This document shows positions 52,565 to 64,000 of a stretch of 64,000 nt of DNA, one piece after another. The stretch is from NCBI GenBank assembly GCA_016617855.1, contig JAECUM010012986.1, forward strand, positions 30,907 through 94,906, read 5' to 3'. This DNA is from Megalonaias nervosa (Eukaryota; Mollusca; Bivalvia; Unionida; Unionidae). Position numbers and translations under genes: made by a program. The first letter of the stretch is position 1. Every line of letters begins with the position of its first letter. The notes under the pieces are model-generated. The model saw only the letters and a program-made list of their open reading frames with translations. It was not told where the DNA came from and did not search any database.

Positions 52565-55450
52565 ATTATATTGTTGAGAGATGTGCTCAGTTGTTTGTGG
52601 AATATATGGTACCTGTATTGTTCATAAATCAAGCTTTTAAGTTCTATCCATTAACACCACTGATCTCAGTGGTTGCTTTCATTTCATTTACAGGCATAAG
52701 CCTATGAGAAGTAGTTTCTATCATTTTGATACTTTTGAATTAGTTTTGGGAGCTCTACAAGTATAGTGCTTTGAACTGAAAATCATTACATTTATCTTTA
52801 CTACTGTCATCCAAATAATTGCATTATCCCATTCTTTTCGTCTTCAGTAATAATCTAGTATAATATGGATGGAAAGCAACCAATATTTGGAGTTCACATT
52901 GTAATTATCTTAATGTTATTAAGTGCCTTTTATTCTTTCTGAATTTTTAGCTGAGATAAAGCAGCCCCAAAAGATTCTTGTTAAATTATCCTTTTAATAC
53001 TCCTTTGATATTTATGACCACAGGTAAGAAGAATGTTGAAATTACAGTCTTCATTGGCCGTCTTTTGTGGGGTGTTTTGTTACTTCATGTAATTTTTTAA
53101 TATTAAAAAGAGAGCAGTTACCTCATGCTCCATTTGTTTTTAGCTGAAAAAGAAACCATTTCTAATTATAATATTTACTTTTGTTTGAAAACTGCAATGA
53201 CTATGTAAATTGGCTTGATAACTTGTTTAAACCAGTATTAGCTCTATAGTATCCTTCATAAAATGATACCAAAGGAAAAAGATATTTACTTAGAACCCCA
53301 ATACATGGTAATTCAGGAAAAATAGAAATTTGATAAATAAATCCCACCTCCTACCTGCATTCTGGTAAACTGTATTAATGCCCTCGCTTTTTGGGCTGAG
53401 GGTAGGGGAGTTGCCATTTCATGCAGATTCATGGATACACCACTGAGGAATTGTTAAAACAGAGACTCAGGATCTTATTTACTGCTATACTGTCCCTACA
53501 AACAGTGAGGAAAAGATCAGATGAGGTACCCATTAGTCCACAACATTCACAACCAGTGGAACAGAGAATAAACATGAAATCGATGAGTTAGATAGTATCA
53601 TGGAGATGAGAAGAAAAAAAAATCACATAAAGACATAGTACTTTACAATCTCAGCTGACAGAGTTTTGAGAGATTTGAATTTTATAAAAATGCATTGAAA
53701 ATCAAAAAGCTAGAGAATAATATTTGCACAAAATTTATTGACTTGGACAACAAGATGATGACTAATGATAACACTCTCTCAGAGTTGCAGTAAAAGAATT
53801 TGACAAAGTTAAGAAAAAAGAGAATGCCAGAAAGAAAATGAATGAGAATAGTGCATGATTAGAAATTAGCTTATGATTTATTTGTAACAGATTTGAATTA
53901 GGAGATCATGTTGATCAATTAGAAAGAGAAAATGTTCATTGAGAAGTAGTTAATAATGGTGTGGCAAGAGGTAGTATAGAGTAATTATTCAAACAGATGA
54001 AACAAATGATTTAAAGATTTCAGTTGTTTTGAAACGAGTTTACAATAAGGACAGATGCATTCAGAATGCACATTAAATGTTAGAAACGAGACAGTTTAAA
54101 CAAAATAAAAACAAAAACATAGAGATGCTTAAAACTAAATTGAATTCAGAAATGGGCACAAAGTGACAAAGAGTCACAAATTGGGTCTTGGAATGGATGA
54201 ATTTTAAAAGGTAATTGACAGTAATAACAAGGAACTAGAATAAGAAGTGGAACTACTGTCTGGAGATATATTGCTTTACTAGTTTTGCATTATGGCAAGT
54301 CCAGAGTACCCAGATGGTGTTTAGCAATGGAAATGTGGTGTATTTCAGGATGGTTTATGATAATGACCTCAGTGAGGGATTGTTAGATTCTTTTTAAAGC
54401 TGAAATAACATCAGGAATATTTGCTTCCAGATTTAAATATGTTTTATCTTAATTTGCTGAATTCAAGTTACACAATGGATACTTTATAGCAATATTTCAA
54501 AAAAAAAAAGATATCTGGCTTGTATACAATTTTTCATTAATTTTAAATTGACTCTTTTATTGACTTACAGATAAACAATGCGCCATAATAGATTTTATAA
54601 AAGGAATATAATCTTCACAGGATATAAAAGAATCATGTAGATATTACCTACAAGAGAATATTGTTTCAGTCCTTAATTTCAAATGTCCTGGTTCACTCAG
54701 ACCAGCTGCAGTCATACCTATCAGCAGAATCAAAATTTATTACTCTTACACATGTTTCGAGAGCAACCCTTTATTTTGCTATTTCCTACACAATGGTTGT
54801 ATAAGGAAAAATTATTGGATATGCAATAGTAATTGTCGAGTATTTGCAGGGAACAACTGACTGTGCACTTTATTTAATCCAGATGGCCCAGAAGAACAAT
54901 AAAGTTAGTCATGACAAAGGCTTGTAAGATATAAGAAAAACTGTAGAGTTTAATGCAAACAGAGTAAAGATACTGGATTACTTGAATGATAGAATGAGAG
55001 AACAAATTTTGGTAACTTAATATTTAAACATTCTGGATGATTATTTTGGTATCTGTGCATCTGCTCATCCAGAAAAATGAAGCGATACTAAACTTCATGA
55101 CTTTACCAACCTCTCTGACGAACAAGTAAAATGCATGTACATATTTGTTGCACTTATTGTGTGTATTCATATGTATTAGCATAGAAATAGCTTTTTTATG
55201 CCAATAAATGGCAACATATGGTAAATACCTAACACATCACAAGCTGAAAAAGATACATTCAGGAGTTCAAAATTTCAATCCAACACATTATTACATCACT
55301 TACACACTGAGCACCCTTTACAAGTTTGTATACCAAAATTAAATCCAAAGATTTGATTGTACCTGGAAGTTTTTGTGTCGTTTGATATGAAGGTAACAGA
55401 AATTCTAACAATGCAGTGTTAAACAATTAGGCAAAGTTCTATGAAACACA
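52565..55450. other. 3' UTR/flank of ARB2A, no further gene
   Basis: The ARB2A 3' UTR begins here; its end is unknown. The stretch 53590-55100 is A-rich with many short interrupted frames, possibly a decayed element, but no motif was recognisable. Confidence 0.5.
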
Positions 55451-55454
55451 TCGA

Positions 55455-55757
55455 GTTGAATGAGCATAACAGTTTAGGTAGAGCACTATGCAAGACACCA
55501 GGTTGAATGAGTATAACAGTTTAGGGAGAGTGCTGTGAAAGACATCAAGTTGAATGAGTATAACAGTTTAAGTAGAGCATTATGCAAGACACCAGGTTGA
55601 ATGAGTATAACAGTTTAGGTAGAGCACTATGCAAGACATCAGGTTGATTGAGTATAACAGTTTAGGTAGAGCACTGTGCAAGACATCAGGTTGAATGAGT
55701 ATAACAGTTTAGGTGGATTGCTGTGAAAGACATCAAGTCGAATGAGTGTAACAGTTT
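55455..55757 (+). repeat. ~47-bp minisatellite, about 7 copies
   Basis: 'gagtataacagtttaggtag' plus 'agcactatgcaagacatcag' and 'gttgaat' recurs about every 47 bp. Confidence 0.9.
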
Positions 55758-58700
55758 CATGATGTACATATATTTGATGTACATATATTTGTGGTTATCT
55801 CTTGATTATGATGATAGGATTGAACAAATTATGAATGACAAATTGAGAAAGTTATGATAAGGAGTGGGTAATGCTCAGAATGTTGGTACTGATGCCGTAC
55901 AGTATGTGGTATATGATAAAAGGTTAGAACACAATTAGACTTTCAAATACTGGTTAATCATTGTTAATTATCCTTGTGCTATCCCACATAATTTCGGATT
56001 TAGCATAATACATGTATTTGCAAAAGTCAGAAGTAATAGGTGGTGGTAAACAGTAGCATGAACTGGAAAACAATTGTCTTGAATTTGATCTAATTACTGC
56101 AGAATATATTTAACAATCATTAAATGACAAATACAGAAATGGAATTGCTTTCTTGTACCAAGTACAACACAAAGGAGATAATTATTCTCATTACATGCAA
56201 TACAATTTGAACAAAAGTCTCACACTTCATTCTCCAGAATGAGGTTGAATGGTATTTTGATATTGTATAAAAAATGGAGTAAATAACCAAGAAAGCTTTT
56301 TCATTTCAGTCTTAGATATTGTGTTTGTGATTATAGAAGACCTGCAAATTTTGTTGATTCCCCATATTTACAATTGAGTCAACAGTTTGCTCAAGCCACA
56401 TGTATTTATTTGATGAACAATGAAAGCACACAGAATGCAGTAGGATAAGTGTTAAAACTATTTACATGGATAACCATCACATCTTGCTTGACATGAGAAG
56501 TACATGTGATAATAGATTGCATGGTAGCAGTCTTGGCTAATATTGGACATGGTATCAACATACTCACCAGCAGAAGAATATAATATGCATGCTGCAAAAT
56601 ATTTATTAATTTTGTGTCTGGTACTAAGGTCAGCATTTGAAATGGTTCAAATCAGTTACGTCTTAAGTATCATTAAACATAAGTAACAAAGCCTTATAAG
56701 AAGATAATTTGTGGAGTGACGATTCTTGTAAAAGATTGTTTGCACCATATCTGGTAGAAACTGAAAACATTTTTTGATTGCATCATTATTATTTATCCAA
56801 TTTTTCTGTTGAACAAGATGTATAACAAAGTGGGTACTGGAGGGTAAACATATGATTAAGATAAGTTTCAAACTTAAACGAGAAAATTGGTTAGAGTTAC
56901 TGGTTGGTGTTTATTAATAAATCAATATTTTATTATGATTGATGACTGGCAGTTCTGACAATGTTAGGAAAAGCAACTAACCTAACAAAACTGGCTGGTA
57001 GATATTTTCCAATATCAGTTTGGGCAATTGTACAGAAGTGATAGTCTGTGTTTATAGATTTACGAGATAGGACACATTTTATTATTAGTGTAAAAACATT
57101 TGTTTGATATAAACCATGTTATTCTAGATGAAATGAAAATAAAAAGTTTTGAAACTCTCAGACAGAACGAATGAGGCATGAGTATGTTCTTTGATTACTT
57201 AGATGTTCATGTATTTATATTGTGTACCTAACAAAATGCTTGTCATATGTAAATAAATCAGCTTAATCAGTTTTTATGATCTACATAATTGAATGGTAAT
57301 TTCTTTTCATGACTAAATATGCAGTCTTTGAAATTTTTGAGTGTTAATTTCATTTTATAGTACTCACTCTTATAGAACTTCATGAACATTCGTTTAATTT
57401 TTTGCTAGTGTGAACGAATGAAATTTTCATCTTAACATACAGAACTCTACAATAGTTACATTGTCTAACATACCTTTGAAAATTCCAGGGCATTTCTTAT
57501 TCATTAATATGGTTTTTTGGATAGTCACTATTGTCATAAAGCTTGTTATTATCCATAATGTTATCTTGTCCATCTGCCCATCCATATGTTTGTTACTGGC
57601 TTTTTTTTCACACATTGACTTGAATTGAAAGAAGTAAAATGGTTTCTGCAAAGTAACTTGAATTCTCCATCACCTTCAGCTATCAGACTTTGTGGATAGC
57701 TTGCACTTGTGGTCAGCAAAAATGGTGATTTTGGGGATAAAAGATCAGAGGTCTCTTTGACTGGGAAAAAAAGAGATTTTTATACAAAAGCCTGAGTTGT
57801 TCACAATTTACAGCTACCAAATTTCGTTTTTGGCTTGCTCTTGGGATACGGAAGATCCCTATAAATTTTGGGAACAAAAGGTCATAGGTCAAGGTCACTG
57901 ACTGACAGAAGAAAAATGGTTTCAACACCATAGCTCGAGTTCTCCATCCTTTACAGTTAACAGTTTTTGTGGATAGCTTGCCCTTAAGGGAAAGAAGAAT
58001 CCTATCAATTTTGAGGTCAAAAAGTCAAAGTCTTTTTGATTGAAAGATGAAAACTGTTTTCTGCACAGTACCATCAGTTTTACAGACCTGGATTAAATGT
58101 TGTGGATGTCTTACACTTGGGATAGCATCACATTTTTGTATATTTTCTGTATAAACAAAGTCAGTTATTATTGAAGAGTATTAATTATCACATAGTCGGT
58201 ACACTTTGCCTATAGTGTGTGCAGTTTCATATTTTTGATATTATACATGTGAACATATCACTTTATGTGATTCTTATTGGTCCAAATAAGCCCATGAAAT
58301 TATTGTGCAGTATTCTTTTTACTGATTGGCTGCAAACGTGGGAAAACTTTTTTTAACCCCGCCTTCTGGAATTTTTTGTTTTCATTGAACTTTTTTGGCC
58401 ACCGTTTTTTGATTCAACTTGCAAATGGGAATTGGGAAAAAATGGTGTCGTCCAGTCTCAATATTGCCAATTTACCCCCACAGGGGTTTGTTATGTCATG
58501 TATAACATATCATAACATGAAAAATGGCAAAACCCCCAAGACAAGAAAAATAACAACAAGTAAAACTACCGGTATTGCTTAGATGATAAAAGAGGGTGGG
58601 GATGGATGGGCGGCATATCTGTAGCATGGAATCCACCTTATATACAAGTTTGGTTTAAATATGAACTTACTGAAGTAAATAAACTCACCTTTGGTCACAG

Positions 58701-59287
58701 AAGAATGTAGACATAAACTGGTCTCCCCAACTGACAGAACTTTATCCAACCGCAGCATATTTACACAGTAAATATGTAATGCAAGTCCAACTCAAAAAGA
58801 GATTTGTTTACGTCTTCTGTACAATCTAATGTTCCAAATCAAATACTGCAAAATATCCGGTCACAAATACATTGCAGTAAATATGTGTATTTCTGCATCC
58901 AGTAATCTTCTTCTCACAAAAATATCACAACAATGCAACATTAGTTGTGATGTGGAAAATTTCAATGTAAATACTGTCACTGTGTTGTGTAGGCCAACTC
59001 AAACCGGTACTGTGCACTGTATCAAACAATGTAACATCACATGCAGTGGACATTTTGTGTTGACAAATGTTTTATCTTTTGTAAAATGTTCTATTTATTT
59101 GGATGGACACTTATTCTTTGATTTATAATTATCAAAAATGTATAATATACTTGTACTATTTCAACTTTATTTGGGACTATTTTTTATGCACAACAAATGA
59201 AAGGTACAGCATCTGTCAGAATGAATGAAATTATTCGTTCTTCTTTCTCTCTAAATAATTTCCCCTGAAATAAAACTATGTGATAAA
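55758..59287. other. Intergenic DNA, no gene recognised
   Basis: AT-rich. 57620-58110 carries a ~150-bp dispersed/tandem repeat with 'tttgtggatagcttgc' and 'aaggtcac' words of a type I associate with mollusc genomes. Short frames lack family features. Confidence 0.5.
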
Positions 59288-59437
59288 GAGAACCTCAAAT
59301 GGGTAATGATTTAATATTAAATTTATAAAACTCATTAAATAATATCCAGCTTTTGCAAGCCAAGGCTTGCAAAAGCGGAACATTATTCAACTCGTTTCAT
59401 AAATTCAATATTAAATCATTACCCATTTGAGATCCTC
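59288..59437. repeat. Foldback palindrome, two ~74-bp arms
   Basis: The left arm from 'gagaacctcaaatgggtaat' and the right arm ending 'attacccatttgagatcctc' are imperfect reverse complements meeting at 59361-59363, with a perfect core 'cttttgcaagccaaggcttg' plus 'caaaag'. It could form a ~150-nt hairpin; possibly a foldback MITE. Confidence 0.9.
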
Positions 59438-60107
59438 TATATATGGCGCAGGCATATACTCTTCTTGCCAATATACTGTGTTGTCTCTGTTCACCAGACA
59501 AGCACTGAATGAACATAATTATGTATAAGGGATATTTTTTTGTAATTTGGTTGCATTCATTAAATGCTTAGCTTCAGTAGTTAAATGGTAATGGTCAAGA
59601 TTTCTGTCTTTAAATAGTTTTCTCAGAAAAAACATATATGATGAGTTAAAATTTCTTTTTTCTTCAGTTGTGAACAAAGTATGTTTTTCACTTTTAGTTT
59701 TAATTCTTGATACACATGTATTGTGATTTTACTTGATACATAATACAAATCTTTGAAAACATTTTGTTCCTTTGTAAAATTTTGGTTTCTTTTCAATAGA
59801 TTGAATTAACATACAAACAGAACACTTTGTTAATGAACATTCAATAGACACTTCACAGAACGAACATTCACGTAGTTTCTTGCTCCAACTTGAAGCTAGA
59901 AAGCTACATAGCCATTGGAGCAGCGGAATACATTCTCAAGAGGACAAATTTCTTCTGACTGGTTATAGTATTCTCTTCTAAAGGCACATTTAACAAATAA
60001 ATAAACACAGATCCTGTGCTTCAGTAAGTTAAATCATAGTTCATCCAAGGAATTCAAAGGGTGCATGCAAGAAAGAAATATAAAGCCATTAAAATTATAA
60101 AATTTCT

Positions 60108-60111
<4 letters not shown>

Positions 60112-60150
<39 letters not shown>
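60112..60150 (+). repeat. (TA)n microsatellite
   Basis: About 20 TA units. Confidence 0.95.
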
Positions 60151-60153
<3 letters not shown>

Positions 60154-60365
60154 CTGTAATTAATGATTATTATTGGTGTTGGTAATATTTTCAATTTATG
60201 CTTGTACCTAACCATGCATTAAATTTCTTTTCAAAACATTACTGCCATGTATATCTTGTACTAGGGACAGATGAAAAAAAGAATAAAACTATCAATATTG
60301 AGTATGACTGTATTGAGGATTTTGCTCCAGCAACTACTATTACAATTTCCTTAATTTTTCATAAT

Positions 60366-60394
60366 GTTATTATTATTATTATTATTATTATTAA
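60366..60394 (+). repeat. (TTA)n microsatellite
   Basis: Nine to ten ATT units. Confidence 0.9.
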
Positions 60395-61461
60395 AGACAC
60401 TTTAAATGTGTATATCATTTAAAAAGAACCTTATTTGATCATGACTCATAGTTCATAATAATAGTAATAATAAACTTATTTTTATTTAACCTGTCAAACT
60501 GGAATGTTGAATTTAGATTTGATATGACTTAGTATTAAATTAATTTGAAGAAACAAAACAGAATCAAGAAATCTAATTAAAAATTAATTACCATCACAAT
60601 GAAATATGTTACAACATTATATTTTATTTGATATGAAAGAAAATGAAGGACACAGAAGTAGAATGATTTACACAAATCAGTATGAATGGTCAGCTGATAT
60701 TCAAAATAAAATAAAAAGATGATGATAAAAACTGTAGAACTTAATGCATAGTTTGAAGTATACAAAAATGATATGCCATAAATAGAAATCATTTGAACAA
60801 TGAAAAAAAATGTTTCTAAATAATTCCAATATCAAATATGTTTACTGCTGAAATAATATAATGGGAAAGAACATAAAAGGACACAAAGTGCCCATGCTGC
60901 GTTACGGAAACATAATAAGGAGAAACCATGAAGTTGTGAGGTTGCCATGCAATTGTAAAGTTGTTATGCAACTGTATAGTTGTGATATTTGTGGTCATTC
61001 ATTGATTAGTATTTATAGTCTGGATGTGTTGGAATTTGCAGTAGACAAATGTTGTTTTCGAGAAGCCCGTTAATAAGGGGAAAATAATTGACTTCTAGCA
61101 GAATTCAAGCCAGGGTTGTATTCAGTCAGCAAAGAGACTCCTTGTATAAATTTGTTGCAAGCTTCGTTTCCTTTTAATGAAAAATTTATACATCTCGTGG
61201 TATATCATTGATACAGCGTACATACTATACATATATTCTATATATTTACCACAAATGCTTTCCAGTTGATATTGATACTACCTGAACCTTAAAGTTGTGA
61301 AATGTTTGTATATGTTCTATTTCTCAGTCTAAGCTGTCTCTCTGTCTGTCTTACAAAAATTTATAATCAAAATGGGCCTGGGTTTCCTGGTGACTTTTGG
61401 AACAATGCTAGCTTTGATTTTGGTCCACTGTAGATAGGTTTCATTATCAAAAGTACTCAAG

Positions 61462-61675
61462 ATTTGTAAAAGTGTACACTTGGGATATCCCCTGAACTCA
61501 ATATTTTTAAAATTGTACACTTGGGATATCCCACGTACTCAATATTTATTTGTAAACGTGTACACTTGGGATATCCCCTGAACTCAATATTTTTAAAAGT
61601 GTACACTTGGGATATCCCCTGAACTCAATATTTATTTGTAAACGTGTACACTTGGGATATCCCCCCCCCCCCCCG
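61462..61675 (+). repeat. Minisatellite with ~86-bp composite period, ends in poly-C
   Basis: 'gtacacttgggatatccc' recurs at about 61474, 61515, 61560, 61600 and 61646, with alternating 40-41 and 45-46 bp spacing. The last copy runs into a C-rich homopolymer. Confidence 0.88.
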
Positions 61676-61828
61676 TAATGAAAATGATTCCGTCGATAGT
61701 TAAACGCATTTCTCACAATGGAAATGGCAGTTAATGTTTCAGCAACGAGTTTTTTTTTTTTTTTTTCAGACCATAGAATTGAAACCTCTTCTTTATTTGC
61801 AGCACAAGTCTTGAGAATTTATATTAAC

Positions 61829-61854
61829 ACCCCACCCCACCCCACCCCACCCCC
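61829..61854 (+). repeat. (CCCCA)n short tandem repeat
   Basis: About five units of ccacc-type pentamer. Confidence 0.85.
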
Positions 61855-62559
61855 AACAAAATAACAACTTGACAGAGCCAAGCCAGACATGATTGTCCTA
61901 TCATTGGGCAATGCAATTACGTACTGACAGCACAAAACATATGGAGCTCATCCAGGAACTGTAGAAGAGAAATATTGCACCGTGCCTAAACGTTGTTTCA
62001 GCCGCTTCTGAAACTGGTATATACTAAAATATGGAGTAGATTTGTGGAGAGGAGTGGATTGTTAGGTTATGAGTTTGGAAAATGATCTGAATGTGATTTT
62101 ACTGAAGTGATTGTTTCTTTGCTTTCAGCTTAAACACATCTTTTTCACAGGTACTATAAGGGGTACACAGAGGCAGTCAAACTATAAGCAACTAAAATCA
62201 GAGATAACTTTGATAAATACCATAAGCTGAATGGTGAGTTGACAGAAATATCACTGACAAATCATGGAGTTTCATCAGCTATGTTTCTTCCTCTTTTCTC
62301 ATATTGCAACTTGAGGTTTAGTTTTACGTTATTTTTTATGTTTTGTGTTGACACTGGACACATTAAGGTTGTAGAGTGATATGGAAATTAAAGTGCACAC
62401 TAAGGTAGCTGACTTTGGCTAGTCCGATGAGACTACATCCTTCTGGTCACCAGTATGACACGCTTTTTATTGAATATAAGCTGCCAGGAGTTTACATGTC
62501 CCCCTAATCCACCACCCGACCCGATATATGGGGAATTACCTGAAATTATTTTCTATATT

Positions 62560-63690
62560 GAAAGTACAAAATAAATGTAAGAAATCATGTACAAAAATTT
62601 GACATTAGGGTCCACCTTTTCATAAACTCGTCATTTCTGTTATTCACTCTGGTGACATAATTTTCCAGCCTTTCATATAATATAACCAAATTTGTATAAT
62701 AGGAGAGATTTTGGATTTATGATGCACAAAGTGATAAGTATATAATATAATTTGCAAGCAAAATTAGGAAGTTAACAAGATTATCAAAGTTCTTATTTCC
62801 TATAAAGACATCTTTTCGTGTAATTCTAAAATCTGGATTGTAAGTTTGGATCCACTCTACAAATATTTTCCAGAAATGGTCCGTAACTGAACAGCAGTAG
62901 AATAAGAGCTCAGTTTGTTCTATTTCCGACTTAAAGAAGGTGCATTTATCACTATGTCTTAACTAAGTCTTTTTCAAAAACTGGTTAGTGACAATATTTC
63001 TATGTCGAGATCTAAAATGAAAACTAACTAGTCTTGTGTCTTTTGTACAAAGTTTAGTCAAAACAAAAGAGTTGGTCCATTCATTTGCACTAATTACACA
63101 CTCTAGCTGCCTTTTACCAAATTTCATGTTTACCATTCGACTTTTGCATCTTGGTTTTATCAGATATATATAAATTAATTCTTTTCTGTGCTTTTACCAT
63201 CTGGAGTGAAGTTTTGTGGAAAACTACACGAAAACTATTTCTACTTTAAAAAATGCCAAAACTTTTAATTTTATTTTACCACGCACGTCACATATCTTTT
63301 AGATAAGAGCAAAGTACTGAATGAAATTATTAGTTTGTGTTGTTTTATTTCATCAAAACTTAATAGAGATCCTTGTGCATCAAAAAGGTGTTTAATAAGT
63401 ACAACACAGTTTGTTCTCCCCCTATTATATGATTTAAAATTATATATTGTAACGAAATTAAGAATATCTTGAGACAAATATTCTTGAATAGTCGATGGTT
63501 AATTTCTCCATTAACAGTCGATGGTTAATTTCTCAATTGAGATAAAGCATAAATAATGTCACGCCAAAATATTTTAAATTGATTTATACATCTCTTTCAA
63601 TTGGTTTCTCGCAATTTTATTAACAGTGTACCTCCAAAGTTTCCAAATATTTATTTTGTGAAATCAGTTGTTGCGATAAACCGTCTTTCG
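62560..63690 (-). pseudogene. Decayed LINE reverse-transcriptase ORF, 3' part
   Basis: On the minus strand, interrupted frames read as a C-terminal reverse-transcriptase region followed by a zinc-knuckle (zf-RVT) pattern: ...FHFRSRHRNIVTN, then HSDKCTF...SEIEQTELLFY, then C...VTDHFWKIF near 62850-62960. This His/Cys pattern ending in F..C...FW is typical of L1/Tx1-like LINEs. Stops and shifts are frequent, so it is dead. The 5' limit is uncertain. Confidence 0.65.
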
Positions 63691-63758
63691 CTAAAGGTTG
63701 CCTAATCCAGGAAAGTTATACGAGTGTATCTTTTCACACTCGTTAAAGCATGCTTCTC

Positions 63759-63762
<4 letters not shown>

Positions 63763-63814
<52 letters not shown>
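63763..63814 (+). repeat. (GA)n microsatellite
   Basis: About 25 GA units. Confidence 0.95.
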
Positions 63815-63816
<2 letters not shown>

Positions 63817-64000
63817 CACCCTTCAGAAATGGGGTTTATTCAAGCCTGTCATAAGCCTATGGTTATGCAGTTACTAAGCCTTAATGATGCTGTTGTATTT
63901 TTGTTTTGTGCTTCTTTTTTGCTTGTGTCTTAATTCTAATAAACTCTATCACTGACACTCTTCCCTGATATTTTTCCTTGGGTTTATTCAAACCTATCTC

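Larger units (their letters stand above)
59438..62559. other. Intergenic DNA, repeats only
   Basis: Besides the simple repeats listed, no exon, RNA or transposon domain was recognised. Confidence 0.5.

Overview
The window is animal nuclear DNA, most likely from a lophotrochozoan, probably a mollusc. It has long AT-rich introns, tRNA-derived SINEs, many minisatellites, and dispersed repeats of a kind I associate with bivalve and gastropod genomes (recollection, not proof). Nine exons on the + strand between 3242 and 52564 encode most of an ARB2A/FAM172A orthologue, an Arb2-domain protein with an alpha/beta-hydrolase-type fold. The 5' end of the gene was not found. The last exon carries the stop codon at 52562-52564.

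The centrepiece is a 15,856-bp Polinton/Maverick-type virus-like element at 21209-37064, inside the 20-kb intron between the exons at 19312-19431 and 39668-39784. It has near-identical 244/245-bp terminal inverted repeats and a 5-bp target duplication (ATCCC). Going inward from the left TIR: packaging ATPase (-), zinc-ribbon/phospholipase A2 protein (+), rve integrase (+), a polymerase-SF1 helicase-HNH gene broken into three frames (-), a zinc-finger protein (+), an HNH homing-type endonuclease (+), a small acidic-tailed protein (-), then a non-coding control region. The control region holds a Pol III-type tRNA-like transcription unit and a direct repeat. A uniform minus-strand virion block follows: penton-like protein, two-TM membrane protein, fibre with phage tail-fibre-like repeats, adenain-type protease, pX/pVI-like protein, double-jelly-roll major capsid protein, and two further virion-type proteins up to the right TIR.

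The gene set is that of a complete self-packaging, self-integrating DNA element: integrase for insertion, polymerase/helicase for replication, ATPase plus protease for assembly and maturation, and MCP/penton/fibre/PLA2 for a particle. All virion genes, the ATPase and the integrase are open. Only the replication gene is interrupted, by two shifts, both in the -1 direction. The low TIR divergence (3 substitutions and one A-run length change) points to a fairly recent insertion. The polymerase architecture, the tRNA-like RNA and the TIR-within-TIR layout are the least ordinary parts.

Two 652-bp MITE copies in the same orientation lie just outside the element (20148-20799 and 37377-38028). The rest of the window is intron and 3' flank: tRNA-derived SINEs of two families (some with clear target duplications), SINE-derived satellites, 33-51 bp minisatellites, simple repeats, a foldback palindrome at 59288-59437, and a decayed LINE reverse-transcriptase fragment at 62560-63690. 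No other host gene was recognised. All identifications come from reading the sequence; no database search was possible.
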